Shown: one piece after another, positions 42,873-52,516 of the stretch
How positions within the stretch are numbered: position 1 is the first letter of the stretch
Layout of the letters: every line of letters starts with the position of its first letter
The notes under the pieces: model-generated
What the model saw: the letters and a program-made list of their open reading frames with translations, nothing else
What the model was told of the DNA's origin: nothing
The model's database searches: none
Made by a program: the position numbers and the translations under genes
DNA from: Clostridium yunnanense
Lineage (GTDB): Bacteria > Bacillota > Clostridia > Clostridiales > Clostridiaceae
DNA: 64,000 nucleotides
Assembly (NCBI RefSeq): GCF_016595795.1
Contig: NZ_JAENHN010000010.1
Coordinates: 248,001-312,000, forward strand
Direction: 5' to 3'

Positions 42873-43616
42873 TCAAGCCTTCCATCTACATACAGTTTCC
42901 TCAAAAATGTCAATCAAAATAAATAGAGCAAAACCTAATAGACTCAGTATTATGATTCCTGTATACATTTCATTATAGTCAATTCTACTCCAGGCATCTA
43001 GGATATAATATCCCATACCATACTGAGTTCCGTAACCTTCGGCAAAAAATAAAATAGACAGCGCAGTTCCTATTGAAAGTCGTACGCTGGTAAGTAATTC
43101 TGGCAAAATTGCTGGTAAGGTTATATGTGTGAATATCTGAAGCTTTGAAGCGCCAAGACTTTTTAAGGGGTTGTAGGTTTCTGAGGGAATATTTAGAACT
43201 GAATCCCTAACTGCTACAATAATCTGAAATACAAGTATCAACACGATAATAAATATCTTTGATAAATCTCCTAAGCCAAATAACAGCATTACTACTGGAA
43301 GTAGCGCTGTTTTTGGTATTGGATAAGTAAAGTAAACTAGCGGATTAAGTATTTTATTCCATGCATTTGAGTAGGCCATAAGAAGACCAATTAAAATCCC
43401 TACAAATAAGGAGATGATGAGTCCATATCCAACCCTGTATAGACTGACTAAAATATGTATATAAATCTTTTCGCTTAATATGATGCTCATGTTAAGATAT
43501 ATATCCGTAGGCTTCGGAAGTACCCTCATATGAATTACGCTAGCAAGAAGGTACCATAGAAGGTTAAACAGCACAAAACCTTGGACAAATAGCTTGATTT
43601 TCTTTAATGCCTTCAT
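42873..43616 (-). CDS. ABC importer permease (SsuC/TauC/ThiX type)
   Basis: 247 residues from ATG 43616, which overlaps the ATPase stop (ATGA); ATG 43625 is possible. Six membrane helices with the BPD_transp_1 EAA loop 'NPLKSLGASKLQIFTHITLP' (EAA-like ...G.........LP). It forms the channel with the ATPase upstream. The substrate class (nitrate/sulfonate/pyrimidine precursor family) includes aromatic compounds. Last gene of the ubi-ABC operon. Confidence 0.9.
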   Translation of the reverse strand: MKALKKIKLFVQGFVLFNLLWYLLASVIHMRVLPKPTDIYLNMSIILSEKIYIHILVSLYRVGYGLIISLFVGILIGLLMAYSNAWNKILNPLVYFTYPIPKTALLPVVMLLFGLGDLSKIFIIVLILVFQIIVAVRDSVLNIPSETYNPLKSLGASKLQIFTHITLPAILPELLTSVRLSIGTALSILFFAEGYGTQYGMGYYILDAWSRIDYNEMYTGIIILSLLGFALFILIDIFEETVCRWKA

Positions 43617-44368
43617 ATTTTCCATCCCTTTTTTATTATAGTTCTAAGATATGAAGATAATTTTAGATATTCTTCATTTTCTCTTAAATTATCAGTATTA
43701 AACAAAGGATTATCTATTATTTTCACTATGGTACCAGGACAGTGGGACATAATCACAATTTTTTTTCCCATATAGATAGCCTCTTCTATACTATGAGTAA
43801 CAAATAAGGTAGTTGTCTTATACTGATTCCACATATCAATGAAAAGCTCTTGAGCTTCTTCTCTTGTTAAAGCATCTAATGCAGAGAAAGGTTCGTCCAT
43901 TAAAAGCAAATCAGGATTCATGATAAAGGCTCTAGCAATAGCAACTCTTTGCTTTTGTCCGCCGCTCAGTTCATTGGGATATCTGTTCCTTAATGAATAA
44001 ATATCTAATTTGTTTTGGATGTAATCAATTCTTTCATTAATGGAATCATCCAGGGCAATCCCTTTTATCCTAAGAGATAAAGTACAGTTTTTTTGAACGT
44101 TTTTCCAAGGAAGTAGTCCAAAGTTTTGAGGTATAAAACCGATATTATGTTTTTTCGGAGACAGATTTTCACCATTTAGTGTTACTTCACCTTGATAGTC
44201 CTTTATTATGCCGCTTAGTACATTAAGTAAAGTAGATTTACCACAACCTGAGGGGCCAATAACCGCATATATGTCTCCAGGGGTAATTTTCATACTGACA
44301 GGACCAAGAGCTGTTACTAAGTTTTCCTGAGATTTATAGCTTGCTGAAAGATTCTTTATATTGAGCAT
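43613..44368 (-). CDS. ABC importer ATPase (SsuB/TauB type)
   Basis: 251 residues. Walker A 'GPSGCGKST' (38-46), Q-loop 'IPQNFGLLPWKNV', signature 'ELSGGQKQRVAIARA', Walker B 'LLLMDEPFSALD', switch His in 'LFVTHSIEEA'. It energises the adjacent permease. 18 bases from the binding-protein gene and overlapping the permease gene. Confidence 0.94.
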   Translation of the reverse strand: MLNIKNLSASYKSQENLVTALGPVSMKITPGDIYAVIGPSGCGKSTLLNVLSGIIKDYQGEVTLNGENLSPKKHNIGFIPQNFGLLPWKNVQKNCTLSLRIKGIALDDSINERIDYIQNKLDIYSLRNRYPNELSGGQKQRVAIARAFIMNPDLLLMDEPFSALDALTREEAQELFIDMWNQYKTTTLFVTHSIEEAIYMGKKIVIMSHCPGTIVKIIDNPLFNTDNLRENEEYLKLSSYLRTIIKKGWKI

Positions 44369-44386
44369 AGAATGCCTCCATAAGAT

Positions 44387-45349
44387 TTACTTAATTCCTA
44401 TATCATTCATTAAATCTTTAGGGATTAGAGTCTTTTTAACAAGACCATTTTTTGTTCCCCAATCTATTACAGACTGAACTTCAGCTTCCTTAGGCAAAGT
44501 GTTTTTTCTAAACTTAGGTAGTTTAATCTTACCTTTCATATCCTCAGGGTAACCTACTGTTTTGATAATAGTTGCTTCATATTCTGAGATTTTTGTACTG
44601 TTTATGTAATCAACAGCCTGGTTATAAGCTTTATAAAATGCTCTTATTTCAGCACCCTTACCGTCTATTGCCTTCTGTGTAAATGCTGTTACTGAAGGGT
44701 ATGTAGCTAAACTGCTAGCACTACCAAGTAATATTCCTCCATCACTTAGAGCAAGTGATGCAAAAGGTTCTGGAAGAAGTGCCGCATCAACATTGTTATT
44801 TCTTAGCATCTCAAGTCTTGTAGGAATAGCAGGGACCATAGATTTTTTTGCATCCTTAGGGTCAAGAGAATTTTTTTCTAATATTTTATCAAGAGTGTAT
44901 TCTATGGAAGTCTTTTCAGAGATAGCTACACTTTTGCCTTTAAGATCGCTTATTGATTTTATTCCGGATTTTTGATTTGCTATAAGCATAAAATCGCCAT
45001 CAGTAATGCCTGTTATCTTTACATCAAAATCAGCATTTTGATAAAGGGAGATAGCTATTTCATCACAAATAACTCCATCTAGAGTTCCAGCTTGAAGGGC
45101 TGCATCCCTATCTTTTGAATTTTTGAACCCTTGAAAATTAACTTCAACACCTTCGTTTTTGAAGTAACCTTTTTCATTGGCAATTACAATAGGTATTACA
45201 TCAACTGATGATACTGCACCAAAATTTAGAGTTTGCTTAGATGCAGAAGAGGTAGTAGTAGCTTTCTCCTTTACAGGCGAACAAGCAGTTAGCGATAACA
45301 CAAGAGTAGAAGCTGTAATAATAGTTAGTATTTTTTTTAGTTTAAGCAT
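44387..45349 (-). CDS. ABC importer substrate-binding lipoprotein (NMT1/SsuA-like)
   Basis: 320 residues. Lipobox 'SLTACS' with Cys23. NMT1/OpuAC-like fold: 'VIANEKGYFKNEGVEVNF', 'GTLDGVICDEIA', 'DLKGKSVAISEKTSIEYTLD', 'MLRNNNVDAALLPEPFAS'. It captures the ligand outside the membrane. The start codon lies within the last codons of ubiX (8-base overlap), so uptake and prenyl-flavin genes are translationally coupled, which points to an aromatic or related precursor rather than a sulfonate. Confidence 0.9.
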   Translation of the reverse strand: MLKLKKILTIITASTLVLSLTACSPVKEKATTTSSASKQTLNFGAVSSVDVIPIVIANEKGYFKNEGVEVNFQGFKNSKDRDAALQAGTLDGVICDEIAISLYQNADFDVKITGITDGDFMLIANQKSGIKSISDLKGKSVAISEKTSIEYTLDKILEKNSLDPKDAKKSMVPAIPTRLEMLRNNNVDAALLPEPFASLALSDGGILLGSASSLATYPSVTAFTQKAIDGKGAEIRAFYKAYNQAVDYINSTKISEYEATIIKTVGYPEDMKGKIKLPKFRKNTLPKEAEVQSVIDWGTKNGLVKKTLIPKDLMNDIGIK

Positions 45350-45926
45350 TTGTATCCTCCCATTTTTTAAATAAAGTATTTTCTATAGAAAGTGAATCTA
45401 ATATCTTTCCAACAACAAAGTTAATTAAGTCATCCATACTTTGAGGCTTATGATAAAAGCCTGGCACAGCTGGTAGAATAGTGACTCCAAGCCTTGAAAG
45501 CTTTAGCATATTTTCAAGATGTATTGCATTCAGTGGTGTTTCTCTAGGAACTATAATAAGTTTTCTATTTTCTTTTAAAGAAACATCTGCGGCTCTGCAT
45601 AATAAATTTTTAGCTAAACCCATGCTGATTTCTGCTAAGGTTCCCATTGAGCAAGGAAGTATAATCATAGCATCAAATTTATAGGAACCGCTAGCAACTC
45701 CAGAAAATAGATTGTTTATATCTTCAAGCTTTAAATGTTCATATTTTTCTTTTAAATCCATTATCCATTCTTCAATATCAATTGAGGTTTCGTATTTCAT
45801 AACTTTTTTACCATTGTCAGTGCATATTACATGAACAAAGATTTCTTTTTTTAATAGTTCTTCAATTAACCTTATTGCATATATACTTCCACTGGCACCT
45901 GTGATTCCAATAACTATTTTTTTCAT
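45342..45926 (-). CDS. ubiX: Flavin prenyltransferase UbiX
   Basis: 194 residues, AAAGGAG upstream. It attaches dimethylallyl to FMN to make prenylated FMN, the cofactor of UbiD. Typical 'GITGASGSIYAIRLI' N-terminus, 'ILPCSMGTLAEISMGLAKNL' and 'IVPRETPLNAIHLENMLKL'. Downstream of ubiD and ubiA and coupled to the ABC importer. Confidence 0.94.
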   Translation of the reverse strand: MKKIVIGITGASGSIYAIRLIEELLKKEIFVHVICTDNGKKVMKYETSIDIEEWIMDLKEKYEHLKLEDINNLFSGVASGSYKFDAMIILPCSMGTLAEISMGLAKNLLCRAADVSLKENRKLIIVPRETPLNAIHLENMLKLSRLGVTILPAVPGFYHKPQSMDDLINFVVGKILDSLSIENTLFKKWEDTNA

Positions 45927-46027
45927 ATGTAATCTCCTTTGAATGATTTATGCTTTTTCAAAGCTCATTAGAGCATCGGAATAGTGACACATCATTTTTA
46001 ATTAAGGGCATTGATGCAGCCTGATTT

Positions 46028-46897
46028 TTAAATTAGCGCATCGATAACTCCACATATTAAAAATGTAATGCTGATTATCTGATTTATGCCGTAAGAGGCT
46101 ATTTTTACATTGGTCAAATTATGTGGTGAAACCATCTTATGTTCAGCAATAAACAAAATAGAGATGATTAAAAGTCCAATGTAATAGATAAATCCTAACT
46201 GGCTACTTAAAATTCCTACTATAACTAATAAGCCTAAGGTTATACCGTGAAAAAGAGTAGAGATATGCAGAGCATTTTTTACTCCAAATCTTGCAGGTAT
46301 TGAATGGATTCCATTAGCTGTATCAAATTCATAATCCTGTGCTCCGTATATTATATCGAAGCCTGCAACCCAAAGAGTATTAGCGGCTCCCATAAAAAGA
46401 GGAAGCCAAGAGATTTTTCCTGTTATTGCAAGCCAAGCTCCAACAGGGGCAGCGGCTGAGGTTATACCTAGAACCAAGTGACAAGCCCAAGTGAAACGCT
46501 TTGTATAGGAATAAATGACCATCAAAAATAATGCTATTGGTGATAGAATTAAGCATAATGGATTTAGCATTGCTGCAGAAATAACCATTAGTAAAAAGCA
46601 GCCTATAACAAATAGTATTATTTCCTTCTTTTTCATCAAGCCTTGAGGTAACTGTCTTGTAGCTGTTCTTGGATTCTTAGCATCTATTTCAGCATCAATA
46701 ACTCTATTGATAGCATTTGCTCCGGTTCTTGCACCCATAAAGGCAAGCAGTATCCAAAATATCTTGTAAGGAGAAGGAAGTCCATTACTAGCTAGTAGCA
46801 TAGAAATTAGCGCAAAAGATAAAGAAAAAATTGTGTGGGAAAACATAACTAGTATTCCGTAGTCATGGATTTTTTCTATAGCTTTATTCAATATCAT
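46028..46897 (-). CDS. ubiA: UbiA-family aromatic prenyltransferase
   Basis: 289 residues from ATG 46897, 14 bases before the end of ubiD. Eight to nine membrane helices and both Asp-rich motifs: 'NAINRVIDAEIDAKNPRT' (NxxxDxxxD) and 'DIIYGAQDYEFD' (DxxxD type). It joins a polyprenyl chain to an aromatic acid. With ubiD and ubiX this is the core of ubiquinone- or menaquinone-like (MqnP/L/M) chemistry, surprising in Clostridium. Confidence 0.92.
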   Translation of the reverse strand: MILNKAIEKIHDYGILVMFSHTIFSLSFALISMLLASNGLPSPYKIFWILLAFMGARTGANAINRVIDAEIDAKNPRTATRQLPQGLMKKKEIILFVIGCFLLMVISAAMLNPLCLILSPIALFLMVIYSYTKRFTWACHLVLGITSAAAPVGAWLAITGKISWLPLFMGAANTLWVAGFDIIYGAQDYEFDTANGIHSIPARFGVKNALHISTLFHGITLGLLVIVGILSSQLGFIYYIGLLIISILFIAEHKMVSPHNLTNVKIASYGINQIISITFLICGVIDALI

Positions 46898-48332
46898 ATT
46901 CAGCCCATCTCCTTGAAACAAGATCTTTAATATCATCTGACATTTCTATGTCGTCTGGCCATTCTCTAGTATGACCTTCACTTGGCCACTTTTTAGTAGC
47001 ATCAATACCCATTCGATAACCGTAATGAGGAAGGTTAGATGCATGGTCAAGAGCATCTAGAGGACCTTCAGAAATAACTACATCTCTTTTGGCATCAATA
47101 TTATTAAAGACCTTCCAAGCTACAGTAGATATATCCTGCGGTCTTACATTTTCATCAACAACAATTATCATTTTTGTATACATCATCTGACCGATACCCC
47201 ATAGGGAGTTCATTATCTTCTTAGCATGTCCAGGGTAACGTTTTTTGATAGAAACAATAACACAATTATGGAAAACTCCTTCAAGTGGAAAATTAAAATC
47301 AATTATTTCAGGGTATTGCATCTTTAATAAAGGCAAGAAAATTCTTTCTGTAGCTTTACCCATGTAACAGTCTTCCATAGGTGGTTTACCTACAACAGTA
47401 GCCGGGTATACTGCCTTCTTTTTATGAGTTATGCAAGTTACATGAAATACTGGATAGTAATCAGCAAGAGAATAATATCCTGTATGATCGCCAAAAGGCC
47501 CTTCAAGCTTTAAATCTTCATTAACATCAACATAGCCTTCTATAATAAATTCAGCATCTGCTGGAACATATATATCATTGGTTATAGATTTAACAAGCTT
47601 TACCGGAGATTTTCTTAAAAAACCTGCAAACATCATCTCATCTATTGCTTTAGGAAGTGGGGCTGTAGCAGAATATGTAATAGCTGGATCACAGCCTAGA
47701 GCAACTGATACAGGCATCTTTCCACCTAGAGTTTTATATTTTTCATATATTTCACGGCCATCTTTATGTAAATGCCAGTGCATACCTGTTGAGTTTTTAT
47801 CATAAACTTGAAGTCTGTACATACCTGTATTTTGGATTCCTGTTTCAGGGTCTTTTGTCATAACAAGTGGAAGTGTTATAAAGCGTCCTCCATCCCCTGG
47901 CCAGCACTTTAATATTGGAAGTGTTGATAGATCGGGATCATGTTCTATAACTTCTTGGCAAGAACCTTTAGTAGGCAGTTTTATAGGAAATACAGTTGCC
48001 ATTCTCGTAAGTCTTGGAAGAGATTTTATTTTTTTCATAAGACCAAGATAATTAGACATGTCTATAAATTCTTCTATATCATTTCCAATGTCGTCTAGTT
48101 TTTCAACACCTAGAGACATACTCATTCTTTCATAAGTTCCCATAGCGTTTATAAGAACAGGGTAGTCTGATCCTTTTACATTTTCAAATAGTAGAGCAGG
48201 TCCATATTTCTTTGATACTCTATCAGTTATTTCAGTAATCTCTAGTTCTGAGTCTACTTCTGTTTTTATTCTTTTTAGCTGGCCTTTTTCGTCCAAGTGT
48301 TTAATAAAATCTTGCAAATCTTTGTAAGCCAT
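46884..48332 (-). CDS. ubiD: UbiD-family prenyl-FMN-dependent decarboxylase
   Basis: 482 residues, AGAGGAG upstream. It decarboxylates an aromatic acid, usually prenylated hydroxybenzoate, using the cofactor from UbiX. 'EGPFGDHTGYYS' (the catalytic Glu-Arg-Glu region), 'MHWHLHKDGREI', 'MGKATERIFLPLLK'. First gene of the ubi-ABC operon. UbiD relatives that act on other aromatics are possible; the adjoining ubiA favours a prenylated product. Confidence 0.94.
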   Translation of the reverse strand: MAYKDLQDFIKHLDEKGQLKRIKTEVDSELEITEITDRVSKKYGPALLFENVKGSDYPVLINAMGTYERMSMSLGVEKLDDIGNDIEEFIDMSNYLGLMKKIKSLPRLTRMATVFPIKLPTKGSCQEVIEHDPDLSTLPILKCWPGDGGRFITLPLVMTKDPETGIQNTGMYRLQVYDKNSTGMHWHLHKDGREIYEKYKTLGGKMPVSVALGCDPAITYSATAPLPKAIDEMMFAGFLRKSPVKLVKSITNDIYVPADAEFIIEGYVDVNEDLKLEGPFGDHTGYYSLADYYPVFHVTCITHKKKAVYPATVVGKPPMEDCYMGKATERIFLPLLKMQYPEIIDFNFPLEGVFHNCVIVSIKKRYPGHAKKIMNSLWGIGQMMYTKMIIVVDENVRPQDISTVAWKVFNNIDAKRDVVISEGPLDALDHASNLPHYGYRMGIDATKKWPSEGHTREWPDDIEMSDDIKDLVSRRWAEYDIE

Positions 48333-48772
48333 AAGTTTTCTCCTCTTGTAAAATGTAGATTAATATATTTTAAAATATTGTAATTGGGTTAAAAAACCTT
48401 ATTCGAGTTTTCAAACCTAACTTAATACCTTCCTTTATTATAAGTAGAAGAGTATGAACTGTATTAAAGGTAGATTTGAAATTTGATATTGAATTTTACC
48501 TAGGAATATCAACCCATATATTATAGTACATCAAAATAATAATACACTACAAGTTTAATTGAAAGGTTCTCTCAAAAACAAATTTCAGTTTATATACTGC
48601 GACTATTCATTGGAAGAGTAGCAAGAATTCACTTAGTTATGGAATTATGTTATTTAAAAAACAAGATACTATAGATTACGCATTATATAAATAATAAAGT
48701 ATAACTGATTAGCATAGGGGAAATATTAAAGCTTAGGTAATTTACTTAAATTTTAATATTACGGAGGTTGAT
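48333..48772. other. Intergenic region upstream of ubiD and of a membrane-protein gene
   Basis: 440 bases between divergent genes. I see no gene, strong hairpin, known riboswitch or repeat. Confidence 0.4.
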
Positions 48773-49255
48773 ATGGAGCAGCTGACTTTATTTATAATCA
48801 CTTGGTTATTATTATTTATTATAGTTCCCTTGGAGAGGATAAAGGAATTACGATATGTTGCAGTAGTATCTATAGTATGGATGATATTTGTTGATAACAT
48901 TTCTGCATATCTAGGATACTATAGCTATGAACACATATTGATTCCTATTGGAAGGGCATCTCTTTTTCAACTTTTAGCTTTAGCTGGGCTTGGGATACTT
49001 ATGATTAACTGGGTTGAGGAAAGTTCCTTATCAAAGTTAATGCCTGTATTAATAGTATCTCTGCTATTCCTAATAGTACAACAAATTTATATTCAAACAG
49101 GCGCCTTCACCTATGGAACTTTTGATATGATGCTAAGCTTTATTCATAGTACAGCAGCGTTATCCATATTTATGTGGATATCTCTTGCCGTTGTAGGGGA
49201 AGAGACGGTTTATTACAGTGATAAAAAGACGAGAAAGTCAGCAAGTAAGCAATAA
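48773..49255 (+). CDS. Small integral membrane protein, CBO0543-like
   Basis: 160 residues, ACGGAGG upstream. Five hydrophobic helices; motifs 'FVDNISAYLGYYSY' and 'GTFDMMLSFIHSTAAL' recall a family of clostridial and bacillar membrane proteins (CBO0543 type) without known function. Convergent with another multi-helix protein. Confidence 0.65.
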   Translation: MEQLTLFIITWLLLFIIVPLERIKELRYVAVVSIVWMIFVDNISAYLGYYSYEHILIPIGRASLFQLLALAGLGILMINWVEESSLSKLMPVLIVSLLFLIVQQIYIQTGAFTYGTFDMMLSFIHSTAALSIFMWISLAVVGEETVYYSDKKTRKSASKQ

Positions 49256-49260
49256 TATTA

Positions 49261-49303
49261 AAAAATGTCAAAGGTTAAGTATGAGCTAACCTTTGACATT
49301 TTT
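49261..49303. terminator. Bidirectional terminator overlapping the end of a coding sequence
   Basis: 17-bp perfect stem (49261-49277 with 49287-49303). The minus-strand gene ends inside it: its last codons (KNVKG) are the right arm. Confidence 0.88.
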
Positions 49304-50143
49304 TGATGATGGTGATGGATATAATAAAGTATACTTTTCAAGAAGGATAAAAATAATGAAACCCATAATGCGGATGAATTCGAAATAAAATAGATTCCAA
49401 CCATTATAAAAGTTTAAAATCTTCAAAAATGCAAATAAGCTATCTGCTATTAAATTTATAACCAAAGGGAAAATAGTATAATACCATTTGTTATGTATAG
49501 AAACGAAAGCCGAATAAATTATAGCTACACACAACTGATATGGAACACTGAATAAGATGCTATCCCGATATACATTCTGAACAAGCCCTATTAGAAAATG
49601 CTGTTTATCAAAAAGTGACTGCAAAACTGAGCAGCTCTGCAAAATTATCCAAGCTGTCATAAAAAAGGTTAATTTTCTTACTAACTTATGCTTATTCTCT
49701 TTCAGTGCAGAAAGCCATTTCTTTGAGAAAGTAAAAATAACGAAAGCGGCTGCGCCTGTAATATATAACTTCCACCAATGATGTTCATATGCACCTACCT
49801 TAAGAAACCAAATCTCCACAAGCATGAAAGCAATCGATATAAAAGCAATCCATACAGCCCTTAGAGAAAAAGCTGCTACAAAAACAGCAATACCTCCCCA
49901 AAAGAATCCATTGCAGATAAGATGACCAAGGATGTTTTCTGCAGTAGGGTCACTGAATACCCCAGGTTTATAAGCATAACTATCTAATACAAATAGTACT
50001 AAAACTTCACATAAATAACCGAGAGACGCAACAGATAAAAAGAATGATAATAGGTTAATGATGTCTTTTTTCTTTATCACAGTAAATATCAGAAATCCTA
50101 TACCTATAGCAACTACACAATAATACCAGAATATTTTTGGCAT
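49286..50143 (-). CDS. Multi-helix membrane protein of unknown function
   Basis: 285 residues from ATG 50143 with GAGGTGG upstream; a longer start lacks an RBS. About nine hydrophobic helices with aromatic-rich loops ('EVWFLKVGAYEHHWW'-like 'LKVGAYEHHWWKLY'). The first half resembles the CBO0543-type neighbour in size and pattern. No known transporter motif. Confidence 0.6.
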   Translation of the reverse strand: MPKIFWYYCVVAIGIGFLIFTVIKKKDIINLLSFFLSVASLGYLCEVLVLFVLDSYAYKPGVFSDPTAENILGHLICNGFFWGGIAVFVAAFSLRAVWIAFISIAFMLVEIWFLKVGAYEHHWWKLYITGAAAFVIFTFSKKWLSALKENKHKLVRKLTFFMTAWIILQSCSVLQSLFDKQHFLIGLVQNVYRDSILFSVPYQLCVAIIYSAFVSIHNKWYYTIFPLVINLIADSLFAFLKILNFYNGWNLFYFEFIRIMGFIIFILLEKYTLLYPSPSSKNVKG

Positions 50144-50366
50144 AGCCCACCTCATTAGTTTAATTGAAATATTTATATACAAACAACTAACTTATTTAGT
50201 ATTTAATATTTTGCAAGATTAATTATATATATTCTGTGTATAGTGGTGGGAAACTATGCTTATCTGTAGACTGCTAGTGTGAATTTAAGCAGTAGGCTGA
50301 TTGTTGTAAAAGTTTTTCATATATATTTTATCTATTTACTCTGCTGAAGCTCAGCACAAGCATAGC

Positions 50367-51584
50367 TTATTTGTTTTTTCTAGCATTGTGAATAACAAGT
50401 GCTAGTATTTGTGTAATCATTCCAAAGGTACAAACTCCATACCATCCAAAATGAGAATAACTATAAGAACCTAGGAAGGAACCTAATGCACCTCCGAGGA
50501 AAAAGCTAACCATATAAATAGTGTTAAGTCTGTTACGAGTTTTTTCATTTAATGCATGTACTCTAGCTTGATTAGAAACATTACAGGACTGTACACCTAA
50601 GTCTAGAAGAATAATTCCTAGGATAAGTCCCCACATTTTAAAGCCTAATAAATAGAATAATCCATAAGAAATTATAACTATTATGATACATATTCCTATT
50701 GCAAATCTAGAACCTCTTTTATCTGCTATCTTCCCAACTATAGGTGCAGCAAGAGCACCACTAATGCCAACTAGACCTAACAAGCCTGCCGCTTCAGCGC
50801 CCATATTGTATTGAGAACTTTCAAGTAAAAATATAAGAGATGTCCAAAAGGCACTGAAGGCTGCAAACATCAAGGCACCATTGATGGAGGCTTCTCTTAA
50901 AATCGGTTCCGTTTTTATTAAGTGAACTAATGATTTTAATAATTTAGTATATTTAATATCAGAAACAGGTTTACATAGTGGGATTAGTTTTCTTAGTATA
51001 AGCATTAGAGAAAACATCATGATAGCTGCTATAAGGTAAACTGCTCTCCATCCTAAGTATCCTCCTAAGATACCACTAACAGTACGAGAAAGAAGTATTC
51101 CAATTAATAGGCCGCTCATTATCTTTCCAATGGTCTGCCCCCTCTTGTCAGGATTTGATAACTGAGCTGCTAAAGGAATAATAAGTTGAGGAATAATAGA
51201 AGTAAAGCCTACAGCAAAAGAAGAAATTGTAAGAACATATATATTAGTAGAGAAGAACATACTCATAAGTGAAATTATTGACAACAAAAGCATTATAACT
51301 ATTAAGTTTCGTTTCTCCTTTATATCCCCTAAGGGTAATATAAATATCATTCCCACTGCATATCCTATTTGAGTGAGAGTTGCTGCATATCCTATGCTTA
51401 ATTGATTCACATGAAAAGTTTTAGCTATATCAGCTAAAAGAGGTTGGATGTAATATAAATTTGCTACAGTAAGTCCACAAGCTATGGACATAATTATAAT
51501 TAGTGTATTAGTTAGTACTGGACTGGCATTAATATTATCTATTGATGAACTGGTTTTTATAACAGGTTTACTTGATTGATACAC
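50367..51584 (-). CDS. MFS transporter, drug-efflux-like
   Basis: 405 residues, GTG start. Twelve helices; MFS motif A in 'LPLGDIKEKRNLIV' (about 84-97) and its echo 'GKIADKRGSRFAIG'. The 'ANLYYIQPLLADIA' opening is seen in YgaY/YnfM-type arabinose or drug exporters. It lies 118 bases downstream of the iron-sulfur flavoprotein gene on the same strand and is probably under the same TetR control. Confidence 0.88.
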   Translation of the reverse strand: MYQSSKPVIKTSSSIDNINASPVLTNTLIIIMSIACGLTVANLYYIQPLLADIAKTFHVNQLSIGYAATLTQIGYAVGMIFILPLGDIKEKRNLIVIMLLLSIISLMSMFFSTNIYVLTISSFAVGFTSIIPQLIIPLAAQLSNPDKRGQTIGKIMSGLLIGILLSRTVSGILGGYLGWRAVYLIAAIMMFSLMLILRKLIPLCKPVSDIKYTKLLKSLVHLIKTEPILREASINGALMFAAFSAFWTSLIFLLESSQYNMGAEAAGLLGLVGISGALAAPIVGKIADKRGSRFAIGICIIIVIISYGLFYLLGFKMWGLILGIILLDLGVQSCNVSNQARVHALNEKTRNRLNTIYMVSFFLGGALGSFLGSYSYSHFGWYGVCTFGMITQILALVIHNARKNK

Positions 51585-51702
51585 TTATAAATCACTTCCT
51601 TAAGTTATAATAACTTGCAATAAATTGGTTTAGATTAAAGTGATAAAAAAACTATTATTAATATTATTTAAATTTATATACGTGTATAGATTAGATATTC
51701 AG

Positions 51703-52338
51703 TTATCTAATAAAATTAGTAAAAATCTTTTCTTCTAGCTCTGGTTTTTGAATTACTTCTTTTCCATTTTCAATAAGATTAATAAGCCAAGCCATATTTT
51801 TGCCTAGAACTCTCATAATTTGAGCTCCTTCCTCATCTTGTAAAGCCTCACCAGGTAATCTGCCATTAATTACATTCCAATAGTTTGAAGTAGGAATAAC
51901 CATTTCGGAATGATTGATATAATTATTTAATTGATCAAAGGTTGGGATACCTCCTGCACGTCTTACTGCTACTACGGCAGCTCCAACCTTTAGTCTTAAC
52001 ATACTATCATTTGCTTCAGCTACACGAAAAGCTCTATCTAAAAATGACTTCATTGTACCAGCAATTGCTGAATAGTGTACTGGTGAGCCTAAAATTATTC
52101 CATCAGCAGTTTTCATCTTTTCAATCCATTCATTAACTGGATCAGTATTGATGACACATTTTCCATTCTTATTCTTTGTGCAATATCCACAAGCGATACA
52201 ACCTCTGATAGTCTTATTTCCTACGTGAATTATCTCTGTTTCAATACCTTCTCTTTCTAATTCATTAGCAACTAGTTTTAAAGCGTGAAAAGTATTACCT
52301 TCTTTGTTTGGGCTTCCGTTAAACATTACAACTTTCAT
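51703..52338 (-). CDS. Iron-sulfur flavoprotein / NAD(P)H-dependent FMN reductase
   Basis: 211 residues, GGGGAGG upstream. Flavodoxin-like fold: 'FNGSPNKEGNT' binds the FMN phosphate, 'GSPVHYSAIAGTMKSFLDR'. A compact Cys motif C47-x2-C50-x2-C53-x7-C61 matches the [4Fe-4S] motif of Isf-type iron-sulfur flavoproteins. It reduces quinones, nitro compounds or O2/H2O2. Divergent from a TetR gene with paired operators between them. Confidence 0.9.
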   Translation of the reverse strand: MKVVMFNGSPNKEGNTFHALKLVANELEREGIETEIIHVGNKTIRGCIACGYCTKNKNGKCVINTDPVNEWIEKMKTADGIILGSPVHYSAIAGTMKSFLDRAFRVAEANDSMLRLKVGAAVVAVRRAGGIPTFDQLNNYINHSEMVIPTSNYWNVINGRLPGEALQDEEGAQIMRVLGKNMAWLINLIENGKEVIQKPELEEKIFTNFIR

Positions 52339-52364
52339 TTAAAATTCCTCCCCATATGTTTAAT

Positions 52365-52413
52365 ATACTGAACGTTTAGTTTATAAATATATAATATACT
52401 AAACGTTCAGTAT
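52365..52413. promoter_or_regulatory. Paired TetR operator between flavoprotein and regulator genes
   Basis: ATACTGAACGTTTAGT (52365-52380) and its exact complement (52398-52413) are separated by 17 AT-rich bases. Each arm is itself near-palindromic (CTGAACGTTTAG). This is a typical layout for two TetR dimers on a divergent promoter. Confidence 0.85.
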
Positions 52414-52516
52414 TGTAAATAGCTTTTTATGTTTAAAATAAAAAATATATAGTATAATATACGTATAGTTTATAAAATGCATTGTATAGATTTAGATATA
52501 AGTGAGGTAATTATAT

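Noticed and set aside
42873-45349. Taurine/alkanesulfonate importer (ssuABC) assignment
   Set aside because: Families match, but no monooxygenase or sulfur gene is near and the operon overlap with ubiX argues for another substrate.
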